Assembly (NCBI RefSeq): GCF_041146795.1
Contig: NC_135173.1
Coordinates: 57,898,865 to 57,962,864, forward strand
From: Maylandia zebra
Lineage: Eukaryota > Chordata > Actinopteri > Cichliformes > Cichlidae
Direction: 5' to 3'
DNA: 64,000 nt
Within the stretch, counting starts at the first letter, position 1. Each line of letters begins with the position of its first letter. Shown here piece by piece: positions 10,736 to 55,092 of the stretch. Under the pieces are notes generated by a model. It ran no database searches. It worked only from the letters and a program-made list of their open reading frames with translations, and had not been told where the DNA came from. The translations under genes were made by a program, and so were the position numbers.

Positions 10736-12170
10736 TAGGGCTGGGCCATATTATACCGTTCACGGTAATACCGGTATAATGTTAGGCAACAATAGGAAAA
10801 TGAAATATCGCGATAGAATATGAGTAAAACGCGCATGCGCAGTGCCTTTGTTTTCATACGCACATGGCCGATTGTTGAGTGAAACAGATGAACCAGAATT
10901 GGTTTGTAAAAATGGTGCAACTTCAGTGATGTGGAACTGGTTTGGTGTTTGTCCGTCAGATACACGACAAAGCACATTTTTTTGCAGAACATGCAAGCGG
11001 CCATCGTTATTGTCGTATTTGTCGGACTAAGATGCTCTTAAATCTGGGAGTAATCTGGGTCCTAAACTCCTTATTCTTCAGTTCAAACGAACACTGCAGC
11101 ATCACTGAGCGTTAAAAACTGTCTAAATTCTTTCATCTTTAATAAAACGATCAGCATTGCTGCTTTACCAGGTGTAACTATGAAGTTTAACTTCCAGGCA
11201 TCCATTAAAACAAAATTTATTACATTTAACAGAGTTAGAAGTTAGCGGGAAGCTAGCGGAAGTTAGCTCGCTAGTTACCTAAGCATGATATTGCATGTTC
11301 TGACTGAGAGATTTCTGAAAAAAATCAAACGTACAGCTCTGCTATCACTTCCAACATAAATGAAGACAGGAAACTAAACAGCAGTGACGTTTGTAGGGTT
11401 ACTGAAGTTGGGCTAGGTGGTATATAATGATGTGCTACGTAATCGCTAGCGACACAGCTATGTTAGCATAACATAAACAGGGAAGCTGGAGGATGAACAC
11501 TAACACTTTTCCACTTATAAAAGTTAACGTTAAGGTTCCTCATGGTTAGAGACAAATGCAATCGCATGGCAGGGTGCTGTAAACAGACCAAACTTCAGTC
11601 AGGAGAACAACTGAGATAATCCATCCACAATACGAGGTTAGTCATTAATATACTGCAACAACATGGGAATAGAGCAGCTGCCAGAGAATTCAACATTAAT
11701 GAATCAATGGTACAGAAGTGGAGGAAGCAAGAAGAATGAGTTTAATAAAGTTTGATTTATCTGACTGCTTTGTTTCGCTTGATGTGCGTTATAATCCCGT
11801 GCACCTTATGGTCCGAAAAATACGTATTGCACACTGCAGTTTAATTTTGCAAAGCACCACTTTTTAACTTCAGTGGATATTATATATGGTTATGCTCAGG
11901 ATATGTCAGCCCATTTCTACTGGAAATGCCTTTTGGTTAAACTTTCAGCAAGGAATTTGTATTTGCACTGTTACATTTTTATAAAGCTTTAATGTACATA
12001 AAAACCAGCTTCTTATTTAAGTGAAAATAAATGGAAGGTTTTCTTTTTGCGCTAGTAATGTTGTGGAGTTGTATTTTGTCTCGCATCAATTATATCGTCA
12101 GTTATATCGTTATCGCAAATTTTCAAATATATATCGTGATAAATATTTTTGGCCATATCGCCCTGCTCTA
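10736..12170. mobile_element. Non-autonomous hAT element with 8-bp target duplication
   Basis: It starts TAGGGCTGGGCCATAT and ends ATATCGCCCTGCTCTA. The 8-bp duplication ATGCCCCA flanks it at 10728-10735 and 12171-12178, the hAT signature. It has no hAT transposase and carries a pogo relic inside. Its subterminal sequence is rich in ATATCG motifs. Confidence 0.85.
11655..11826 (+). mobile_element. pogo/Tigger relic inside the hAT
   Basis: Plus-strand translation reads HGNRAAAREFNINESMVQKW, the helix-turn-helix of the pogo transposase encoded at 17545-18711 (HGNRAAAREFKINESMVRKW), and then stops. The right end GCACCTTATGGTCCGAAAAA resembles that family's terminal repeat and ends next to TA at 11825-11826. 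The left end is missing. Confidence 0.75.
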
Positions 12171-12197
12171 ATGCCCCATCTCCTCAGTAGTTTGCAT

Positions 12198-12273
12198 TAG
12201 GGCTGGGCCATATCATACCGTTCACGGTAATAGCGGTATAATGTTGAGCAATGATAAGAAAATGAAATATCAC
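12198..12273. mobile_element. Left-end fragment of a second related hAT
   Basis: 76 bp nearly repeat the left end of the element at 10736 (TAGGGCTGGGCCATAT, then CGTTCACGGTAATA). It is cut off where the next hAT begins, and no matching right end or duplication was found. Confidence 0.7.
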
Positions 12274-13577
12274 TAGGGCTGCTCAATTAATCGAATTTTA
12301 ATCACGATTACGATCTGGGCTTTCAACGATCATTAAAAATGACTGAGCCGATTATTAGCCCCTCCCTCATTTATCCGCGACACCTTAAAGGCTGGTCCGT
12401 GAAAATATTGTCGGGCATAAACCGGTCCATGACGCAAAGAAGGTTGGAGACCGCTGATTAAGAGGACCCGAGGGAAGCTCGGAAAGCTAAGCAGAAGTTA
12501 TTTGGAGAGGAGAGTGACTGCCGTTGGTTGAAAAGAGAGGTAAAAAAAACTTCAGTGGTGTTGCACACTATTTTATATTATTTTTTTTAAAGTCATTGTT
12601 AACCCTTTAAAGCCGGTCAGAGCAGCATGCTCCGTTTTGCGTAACTATTTTTAAATCCCTGTAGAACCTGAACCGTGTAAGCTAGCGCAATAATTTGTTT
12701 TGCATATGAAACCAGAGGAGTTGTACTTACATCTTATGCCATCAGCTTGTCCTCGGTCACGGTTTCCTTCCACATAAAGCTTTGCAAAAATTGCATAAAA
12801 AGCGCTTGCAGGAACAAAAACATAATATTCCAGAAACACGCTTTGCCGATCCGATCAGCTGTTCGTAACACTTCCCACAGTGAAACAGACGTCAGCGCGA
12901 ACTATCGCATGTCCACCATTTCCTGGCCGAAACCGGAAGTGATGTCATTTTCGCTGAAAATGTAGTTTCTTTACTTGTAGGCCTTAAAAGCCTATACTGG
13001 TCATGTTTGACTTTTCTGAATAGTTTCTGGGATGCTTAGAACTCAAATTGCACTGCTGGAAATAGTTTATTTTGATGCACCTGCTGTTTTCTTTGCAAAT
13101 TTGCATCATAGGATTGTTTTTTCGTTTTTCCTGTTGCTGTATCTCCAAAATAAAACTATGAAGACACTCAAACTAAATTTCCTGTTGTTGTAAACTATTT
13201 TTTGCAACTTTTTTGTATTTAAAGTTTTGAGGGATAAACCTCTTAAATTTCTCCAAGTAGAAATATATGTAAAAAAAACAAAAACGATTTTCAATTTTTT
13301 TGTAGTTTATTGCACTTGTTTGCAATTAATGCAGTTACTATGGACTTAATGCATACATATTATTAAAATATGGGCTATAACAGTTGATGTATAGCAACTT
13401 GAAATGCTCTCACAAATGGCACTACAACATGTAAAAAAAAATAATATAAGCTCTGGCGGACTTGGTTCTATGGTAGGTCTTAAAGGGTTAAATAAATAAA
13501 TATCGTCAAATAATAGTGATCTCAATTTCAGTGAAAATAATCGTGATTATCATTTTTGCCATAATCGAGCAGCCCTA
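12274..13577. mobile_element. Second hAT-type element carrying a piggyBac-type MITE
   Basis: The termini are TAGGGCTGCTCAATTAATCG on the left and ATAATCGAGCAGCCCTA on the right, with similar subterminal AATCACGATTA motifs. No 8-bp duplication is visible; it sits directly on the truncated hAT fragment. Its middle is taken up by the TTAA-flanked element at 12603. No transposase is present. Confidence 0.75.
12603..13487. mobile_element. piggyBac-type MITE (TTAA duplication)
   Basis: It starts CCCTTTAAAG, ends CTTAAAGGG, and is flanked by TTAA at 12599-12602 and 13488-13491, the piggyBac target. It is 885 bp long with no transposase and is nested inside the hAT at 12274. Confidence 0.7.
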
Positions 13578-14274
13578 CACAAAACTCTACGTCCAGATGA
13601 ACAGAATCAACTTTTGGAGATTAATTGTTATGGTTTTCCATTGACTGTTTTGTGTTAATCTCTGGGTTGTAAAGCATTGTTCTTTTTCTGTTAGCCACTT
13701 TGATTCTTTTTCCTTATTTATACTTGCTTTTCTTTTTTTTATTTGTTACCAGAGGGGATCTCCTAAAGAGGAATATCTAAATTTTCACTGCAACATAATT
13801 ATGGAATTTTAGTGTTATATGAAACTGTGCTTATTTAACACTAATGGAACACAGTTATTGCTGTGTCTTAAGCTGATAAAGATTATAATGTCAGAGATTT
13901 CTGCTTCTTCACCTCCAAACAACAGCATTATCAGCTCATTTTAGCCACTTCACACTATCGTCATGTCACTTTGTGCAGAGTACTGACAATCTGCCACTAA
14001 ATGGGATGATCCCTGCTAAAGATGTTCATTTGCAGCTCAGCGTCATGTGCATTTGCACTTTTGTTGTCTTTACCGAGGTCCTTGACTGGTGTAGTAAATG
14101 TTTACTAAGCTGTGGTTGGCATGTTAAGTGGATTTTTACTCCACCACCCAAACACCAAAGAACCTGAAAAACAATCCAACATTTGAAGTAATCCTTTCTT
14201 CACCCAACAGACCTGTTTTTGTTTTTCTTTTCAGAAACTGTAGGGCATAAAAAGCCTCTTTCCTTTAGTGCAGC

Positions 14275-47797
<33,523 letters not shown>

Positions 47798-50700
47798 CAC
47801 ACTCAAAGTTTTGGAGGCAAAAAAACAAAAACATAGCTGCAGCTTCAGGCAGGATGCTTGTTCCCAGCTGGAGCAGCAGCCACCCACACAGGAAGAAAAA
47901 CATTTCCACCCTGAGGTTTGTGATTTAGAGGGATCAATGATTGGATGATGGTCTTCTGTTAAGAAGCCATTGTACTTTTGAGTGTTTCATGTTCACCAAA
48001 GCTGCTTTAATACAAGAAGCCAAACACTAAACAAGAAATATGACAACATGACCAAAAGCAACCAAACTATTCAAAGCGCTTTCCTCTGCTCTGCCTTCCA
48101 GACTCCCTGCTGGCCTCCGTCAGTGTGGAGTACCTCAGTGAATGTTTCCTACAGACACTATGGAAATGGCTCTCATTATTTTTACATTAAAAGTAGGGAC
48201 ATTAATGAGCGTAGACATGTGATCAGGTGCTACTATAGAGCTACTTGACATACATAGTTGACTTGTTCTAAATGCAGACATCACAGGGCTCACTTTCTCT
48301 CAAGGTACTATGCTCTCATTTGACATGATGGTTGTGATGATACTGCACAAGAAAACAATGGGCCTTCTGCAGGAAACCTTTTTGTAACTATGTCCTGGGG
48401 CTGGGCTGATGAATGATATTTGATTGAAATTCCAAGTTTGCCTTTTAATGATAATTTATAAAAACTAAACCAAACTTCATTACAGTGCACTGCTCTAAAG
48501 GACACCTATCCACGTGCCCAGAGTTTCTCCCGGTTTAACTCAACTCAAGCTAAGAAAAGTAGAGTGTTTGATCAACAAGGTCTATCTACAGGGAGGATTA
48601 ACAATCGCCAATTGCTCAGGGTCTGTTTTTTTTTTTTTTTTTTTTTTTTCCCCTCAATTGAGTCTGCTTTCTGCAACAAGTAACAGTTGGATAGCAGAGG
48701 CTTCAGCTCTCTTCCACTCACAATGTAACTGCTATGCAGGTCTCTTGGTGCACACACATCCACTGCTGCTCCCTGCCCCGTTTGCAGCAACAATCTCCCA
48801 ACCAGCATGGCATGGACCAGTGATGCTAATTTTAGCTTTATGTTAAAAACAACTCCCAATTATTTCCCAGCTGCCTACTAAAACACTCTGGTACTCTCAC
48901 GACTCTCCCCTTTTTTCATTTATTTATTTGTTTTTCATTTAAATTATATTTGACATATAATTTATATGTTAAATTATATGGCAAATATAATTGACATATA
49001 ATTGTTAACTGTTAACAATTATTGAGTTTTTACATAATGCTTAAGTGTGTTCATTTTGTGTGACAGAATCACTGGTTTAATTGACATCTAGACCTGTCAT
49101 GCTTTGTTACTTGTTCTGCTTTATTTATTGTCAGTTAAGTGTTACACAACAACTAATCGTTGATGCACAACAACCTAACAAGCTGACAGTGAATAACGTG
49201 TACAAGTTACCAATCTTATATTCGCCAATAAAATGTCAGACTTTAAAGAAAAACGACAGCCATTATGACAAAAAATCCAATGAAGATGTATCCAAGTCAA
49301 AGAAACACATTCCAATGTGGATAAAAGCAGAGACTGTGCACTACATTAAACGACAGGTCTAGAATATACATGAATTTCATACGACAAAAGTGCAGGATGC
49401 AACTCATTCAGGGGAGGCAGCCTCACCAGTGTAAACGGTTAGCTCAACTGAGCTGCCCAGATGTTTGGCTAGCTCAGTGTCTAGATGACACTTCGTAATA
49501 CTCTCAGCTGAAAGCATCTGAAAAACATTTCTCTGAGCCCTGATTGTACAACAGCAGCAATAATCAAGGATTTATTTATTCTGTCAATTATAATTCGTAA
49601 TTATAAGGCCACACTTTCCTTACAGGCAATGAGAGTGATGGAAACAAACCTGTGGGAGTGAGTCTTTCCTGCATGAGGCCCAGTGTGTGTGTCAGTAACA
49701 TGGCTGAAGTTTGCGTCTGGAACTTTACAAATGTTTTTTTTTATTCCTAAAAAGTGAACATATGACAGGTATATTTTGGCAGGATTAAGAGTGTTGACCT
49801 ACTGACCTTGATGAAACTACAGAACTATTTGGATAATAGTATTACAACTGGTGGAGGTGAGGGGTTAAAATATTCTCTTGTAGTTGAATATGTCTTTCTT
49901 GGTGAGTAGCTGACGTTAAAGCTGCTCATTACTGAGCTTGCAGGTGTAGCTCTTCTCAGAGCTTTAGTTTCTGTTTCCATCATCCTGCTGGCACAAAATT
50001 GATCCAATAGTATGTTTGTCTTAAAATCTTTCCGTTATTATTTGATCATCCATCTTCACACTGAGGTTTCATTTCACACTGAGATCTTACAAAAGAAAAG
50101 ATGATGTCAATCCTGACAGTTTTTATTTCTCAGAAGGAGGTGTAAATTTAACAAAGAGGATGCTATATTAATTGTACACACTCTGCTTCTGGATGAAAAT
50201 GTCCAGTCAGGGGAGTTAAAACAAAAAAATCCCTCCTGTTTTTCACAGAGATGCTCTTTCAGTGTTGATGACTTCTTGCCAGATCAAACACAAAATACTA
50301 ATGATTATTTTCTCCTTTAAGATGTTTTACGTTATCTGCTTCAGTCTCAGTTAAATGTTGTTTTTGCACAGCTAATGAGAACTCTTTCATTCAGTTCATC
50401 TCACAACTTTTACTAGTTATTTAAAAAAATGAAGATGATTCTTTCAGATGAGAAGATTGATTACACTATTATCAAGTCACGAACACAGATTGTATATAAG
50501 CAATGGAATTGGCCATAGTAATGTCACCAGTTATGTGGGACTGAAGGTGCCTGTTTTCATTGTGAGCATTGTAGTGTTTTTGAATTGGATGTGAAGCGTG
50601 ATGGATGGATCAGACTGAAACTATTGCTATTCAGTCTGGTCGCCTCCTGTTGGCCATTTATAGAAATTCAGAGTTAAAGCTCTTCCACATTGGCTCCACT

Positions 50701-51858
50701 TTACAAGCCCAGAGGCTACCTCTATCTTTTATATAGTCTATGTTCACGAATTAGCTTAGCTTAGTTCAGTGTGATTGGTAGAAACGGGTGAAACTGTGTA
50801 GCCTGGCCTCATTCAGCCTTCAAGAACCATCAAAGCTTACAAATTATTCTGTATATTTTGTTTGATGTTTAGAAAGAAGGATGAAAACCACTGGAGTTAA
50901 TTGAGTTAATTGGTGGTTGGTTTTTAGGCTGTTTACATGGATAGAGCAGCTAATTGTCTTTACCAGCTAACATCAGACTTAAGGGCTGCCATTGACTGAC
51001 ACATTCAGTGACAGGTAACAATAGCAGTGACACACTCAAGTATTGTCACCTTAATTCTGTGCTGACTATAAGATGCTGAAACAACTGGTTATTTTGTTCT
51101 AATGAAGACTTTGGTTTCTGTTGCAGAAAAGGCAGAACAATAACATTTTAATTATCAGCCAAATTATTATTTTTAAGTGTTGTTATTGGCCCAACTTTTC
51201 AGAGCTAATTCTCTATTGACCATTTCTTTTAAGATAAATAATTCCTATGCTTGGTCTCAATTTCGTTCATAATATTAGTTCACTTCATGTAGTACTAAAA
51301 CTACTACTACATGCTGACTTGTCTAGTGTGTAAGTTTGGACTGATTAATTCTCAAATGGACATGTCACGTTCTGCTCTTAAATGAAATGACATTCTGAAT
51401 GTTGGACTCAGGTTGTCCCGCGATTTACTGCATGTTCTAAACTTGTTCTGCCTTTTACCACCCATATGGACAATTTGCTGTCTGCTGCTGTTAGCTAGTA
51501 AGCTAGCAAAGCCACTATCATCAGTGCTGATGATTACAGCCTCCTGCTGGCTGAACCTTGTTTGGTGGTCCTTTTCTATCATTCAAGTAGCGAAGAACTG
51601 AGACACGACGGTGGTTTCCAGTCTAAATTCAAGTCTCATCTAGCAGCTTTGTGGCTTTAGTTTAAAATTAACACACAAATATAAGAGTGGTATCAATCTT
51701 CTCATCCAGGTTTTGTGCAGAAGGACAAAAAAAGCTAATTTCCTCAGTTTATTGATTGGAGTAGGAGCTGTTTTATACTGGGTTCATATTTTAGCATTAT
51801 TTAATGTCTCTATAACAGCTTTAGGCACTTTATAAATATCAGTGTGCTGATGTGTTAG

Positions 51859-51920
51859 AAAAAAAAGGTTTGGTTTGACAGATGCCCGAAGGCAATCTGT
51901 CAAACCAAACCTTTTTTTTT
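51859..51920. repeat. 25-bp hairpin bounded by A and T runs
   Basis: AAAAAAGGTTTGGTTTGACA followed by GAT pairs with ATCTGTCAAACC and the following AAACC-T run around the 11-nt loop GCCCGAAGGCA. Confidence 0.85.
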
Positions 51921-53293
51921 TTTTTTTTTTTGGTAATGATATTTCTGGATCCAAACTGGCAGTTATCTCTTATGAGTCGGAATAATAAATGCTCCTGAAA
52001 CTCAGAGTACACAGAGGTTATGTCCCTGTAAAATGCATTCACTTTTGTGTCCACTGTTTGTAGCAGTGTTTTGCAGCCTCCATTTGTCTAAAGCTAGGTC
52101 TGAGTTTGTTTGTTTTGTTTTGTTTTTTAGGGCAAAGTGCATTGTGTCGCATCTCATCTCACTTTTCAGTTAGGACTTTTTTTCCAAATGTATAGATGAT
52201 ATCCTGTATACATAGAGATTGTATCAAACCTTGTGCATTTTTTAAATATTAAAAGTTATTTTTGAAATGTTGGTATAAAAGAAAAAAAAGTTAATATTTT
52301 TGATAGAAGGTTGGCTACATTAATTCTGCAGTTTGTGTAGCAAGCTGTTTGGGAGGAGAAACAAATCAAGAAATGAATTAATTGTTAGAAGGTGGAAATA
52401 TCTAATCTCAAAATACATGAAGCGCTTTCGTTTGACATGAATGTTTTTGGTAAAAATCTGAATACTGAGCTTAGTTATGAACTCTTCTGCAAGTCGTGCT
52501 CTAATTCTTAGCAACAACTGCGTTATTATGAATACTCGTGTAAAGACTTGTAAACCTCCAGGTTGATTGCAGTCTTCTAGATGTATGAAGGTTTATACAG
52601 TTTTTTTTAATCACTGAAATCTGTGAGTTGTTGATTAACTTCTCCATGTGAGATATGTTTATTAAACACTAGAAAGGTCAACTGCCGTAACTGACTGTGT
52701 TGATATTTAGCCATGCATGCAATGACTGAATGTTAAATTGGGAGGCTTTCTAGCTTCAGTAGAAATCTCTCACCCTTTGGAGAGGCCGTGATCTATTGCC
52801 TGAAAACTGCATTTATGTACACCTAATCTGCAGATGATATTTTCTGCTAACATAAAAGGTTGTCCAAAGATTTAAATTGGCTATAAATCTGACCTGTAAA
52901 AAACCTATGCAAACGAAATGTGTTCAGTGGACTGAATAAGCTGAGTCTGAATCTGTATTTATATTGAATCTGTATTTAAGGTCCTTTACTAAACACCAAC
53001 CACACTTTAATCAGGAGCTCACAAAGACTTACTATTTTCCACCTAAAGCCGCTTTTGTTCTTTATGGTGGATTATCTAAAGTTGTTATTATTACCATTAC
53101 CACCATTATCATCATTATTATTATTGTTGTTGTTATTGAGTAGTTTGAAAAAGGAAAAATGTGAGTTTTGATTCTGATGTAGAAAGCGGGTATGAGGGGA
53201 AATTGTGCCGTTTATACTGCCGTGCAAACATCTCTGAAACGTACGGCAGTGGTTTATGTAAAACTTATTGATTTTTACAAAGTCCACCTTTTT

Positions 53294-53399
53294 TCCCCTC
53301 CATTACAAAATGGACATGTTCTCCTTCCACAGTCCAAAGCCTAATAGCTTTGGATTTTGGGACGAGAACATGTCCATTTTGAGAAATATTTTGGGAGGG
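53294..53399. repeat. Long near-perfect stem-loop
   Basis: AAAATGGACATGTTCTC (53307-53323) pairs fully with 53364-53380, and TCCAAAGC (53333-53340) with 53347-53354 around the loop CTAATA. Between them 7 of 9 positions also pair (two as G-U). CCCTCC and GGAGGG pair further out. The size suits a miRNA precursor or a tiny MITE. Confidence 0.8.
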
Positions 53400-53739
53400 A
53401 TATTATTCAAATTTCTTTCTCTCTCGTTAAAACAACCTTCCACTGTGTGAAAATGAGAAGTATTGATTGATTTTATGTAAGTTTTTGTAAATCATCCATT
53501 TATTCATAAGACCAGCTTTACTTTTTGAGGACCCTGCGGTCTGCATCCTAACCAGTTTCTGAATAGCCTGTGTATTTAAAGAATAAAAGAATTTTATGAA
53601 AAAACAAAACTCAACCTGCCTGTTATCTTTCTGAAAGTTAAAAAAAAAATTATAATAAAATATTTAACTGGAGTTTCCACTTGCTTCACAGAGTCAGGCC
53701 CACAGACTCGCCACTGTTGTATGCTGCACAGCCAGGCCC

Positions 53740-54330
53740 TGATCATATGCTGGGGATGTATATATGTAAAAGTTTTCCAATGTACACTGCTGCATGTCTA
53801 TACAAAGCTCTAAAATTCAAAGCCCCAATATTAAAGTGAACTCCAAAGTTAATGGGGATTTGGTGTAACTTAATTAGCAATGGTGTGATAAGTGAGCACT
53901 TGGAAGAGTTGCACTTATGGGCCTTACTGAACTGGCCCAAAAGCGAGGTGAAAGTGAATTAGTTTATCGGGTATTCACCCGACTCTCCCTATTAGTCATT
54001 CCATCCCTGCCCACAAATCTGTCAGGGGGAAAAACAATGACTTCTGTTTTAACTTCATTCAGTTGAGAACAAACAAGCAAGTATCAGCTGAAGAGATTCA
54101 GATATAACAGAGACCTTTAAGGCCTCAAAACAGAACCTTGAGGTACACCATAGGGAGAAGTGGAAGAGGAGCTTTACTTGGAAGCAGCCACAGAAAAGGG
54201 TCATTTAGATAAATAAAACCACCGCAAAAGCCAAACCCCTGTACACACAGTATCTCAGTCGATTGAGCACAATGTGATGGTCAACAAAATCTAAAGCATT
54301 TTAGCAAAACTCCCAAATTACACTTATAGA
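53740..54330 (-). mobile_element. Old L2-type LINE relic
   Basis: Minus-strand pieces in order give ALDFVDHHIVLNRL (near 54290), [10 protein letters not shown] (near 54150), KTEVIVFPPD (near 54040) and CSLITPLLIKLHQIPINFGV (near 53850). These are successive blocks of an L2 reverse transcriptase with deletions and frameshifts. Confidence 0.75.
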
Positions 54331-54563
54331 TCACATAAAACTACACAGTATAAATGAGACAATACTGTCCGATGACATAACACATGCCAAATAACAACAA
54401 TAAAAAAGGCAGACTTGGTTAATAGAATAGAAGCGCATTCAGTCTGCACTAGCCTTAAACTGGTGGGGTTTTTTGCACTTTTTCTTGAAGGTAGCTATAG
54501 AATAAAAGCATTTTATCTCTGTTACTTTTATTGCATTATAACATATTACATAATTATTACATA

Positions 54564-54623
54564 ATTATACAAACTTAATTCTTTAATTAAGTTTGTATAA
54601 TTTTTAATGATTATCATTAAAAA
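54564..54623. repeat. Two adjacent AT-rich palindromes
   Basis: ATTATACAAACTTAATT (54564-54580) pairs with 54585-54601 around CTTT. Directly after, TTTTTAATGA (54601-54610) pairs with 54614-54623. They share one T at 54601. Confidence 0.8.
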
Positions 54624-54634
54624 CATGGCGTATT

Positions 54635-54700
54635 ATCAAATTTTATTGATCCCTGGGGGAAATGTACAAGCTACCCAGCAGTGTATGAAGCAAATCAAAG
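54635..54700 (-). repeat. Retroposon 3'-end fragment
   Basis: On the minus strand TTTCCCCCAGGGATCAATAA matches the 3' end of the retroposon at 39395-39415. Very short. Confidence 0.45.
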
Positions 54701-55038
54701 TAGCAACATTAAAAGGCTTACACTGGTAAATGGGCATGCCCTGTATAATTAAGTGACAGGATTATTTGGGGGTTGCTCATTGTGCAGTAATGTGAGCCTT
54801 TTTGAATGCCTCCCCTGTAATCAGGTTTCACAAGGTGACAAAATATAAACAGATCTTTAAGCTAAAAGATGAAAGTCCACCTATTTGTGTGAGTGTTTGG
54901 TGTGTGGGCAGATCTCTGTGTAGGGATGGGTCGGTGTGTGTGTGAGGGGGTGTGGCTTTTTTACTATTCTATCTCAATTTCCCCCAAGTGCTGTTCATTC
55001 ACATAGGCTGCTTCCATTAAACACACAAGGTCACAGAG

Positions 55039-55092
55039 ATGAGTGGACGAATAGGAGACCTGAGCCCAAAGCAGGCTGAGATTTTAGCCGAG
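55039..55092 (+). CDS. sec14l: SEC14-like coding exon 1
   Basis: 18 codons, [18 protein letters not shown]. Donor GTAAGA; ends in phase 0. Confidence 0.88.

Larger units (their letters stand above)
47798..55038 (+). other. zfyve16 3' UTR and intergenic sequence
   Basis: No supported gene in 7.2 kb. The first part is probably zfyve16 3' UTR; AATAAA signals occur at 49227-49232 and 53582-53587, but the true end cannot be read. A 25-base T run lies near 48625. Named hairpins, an L2 relic and a retroposon tail in this stretch are listed separately. A CACCC-type GGGGGTGTGGC lies near 54946, about 90 bp before the next ATG. Confidence 0.5.
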
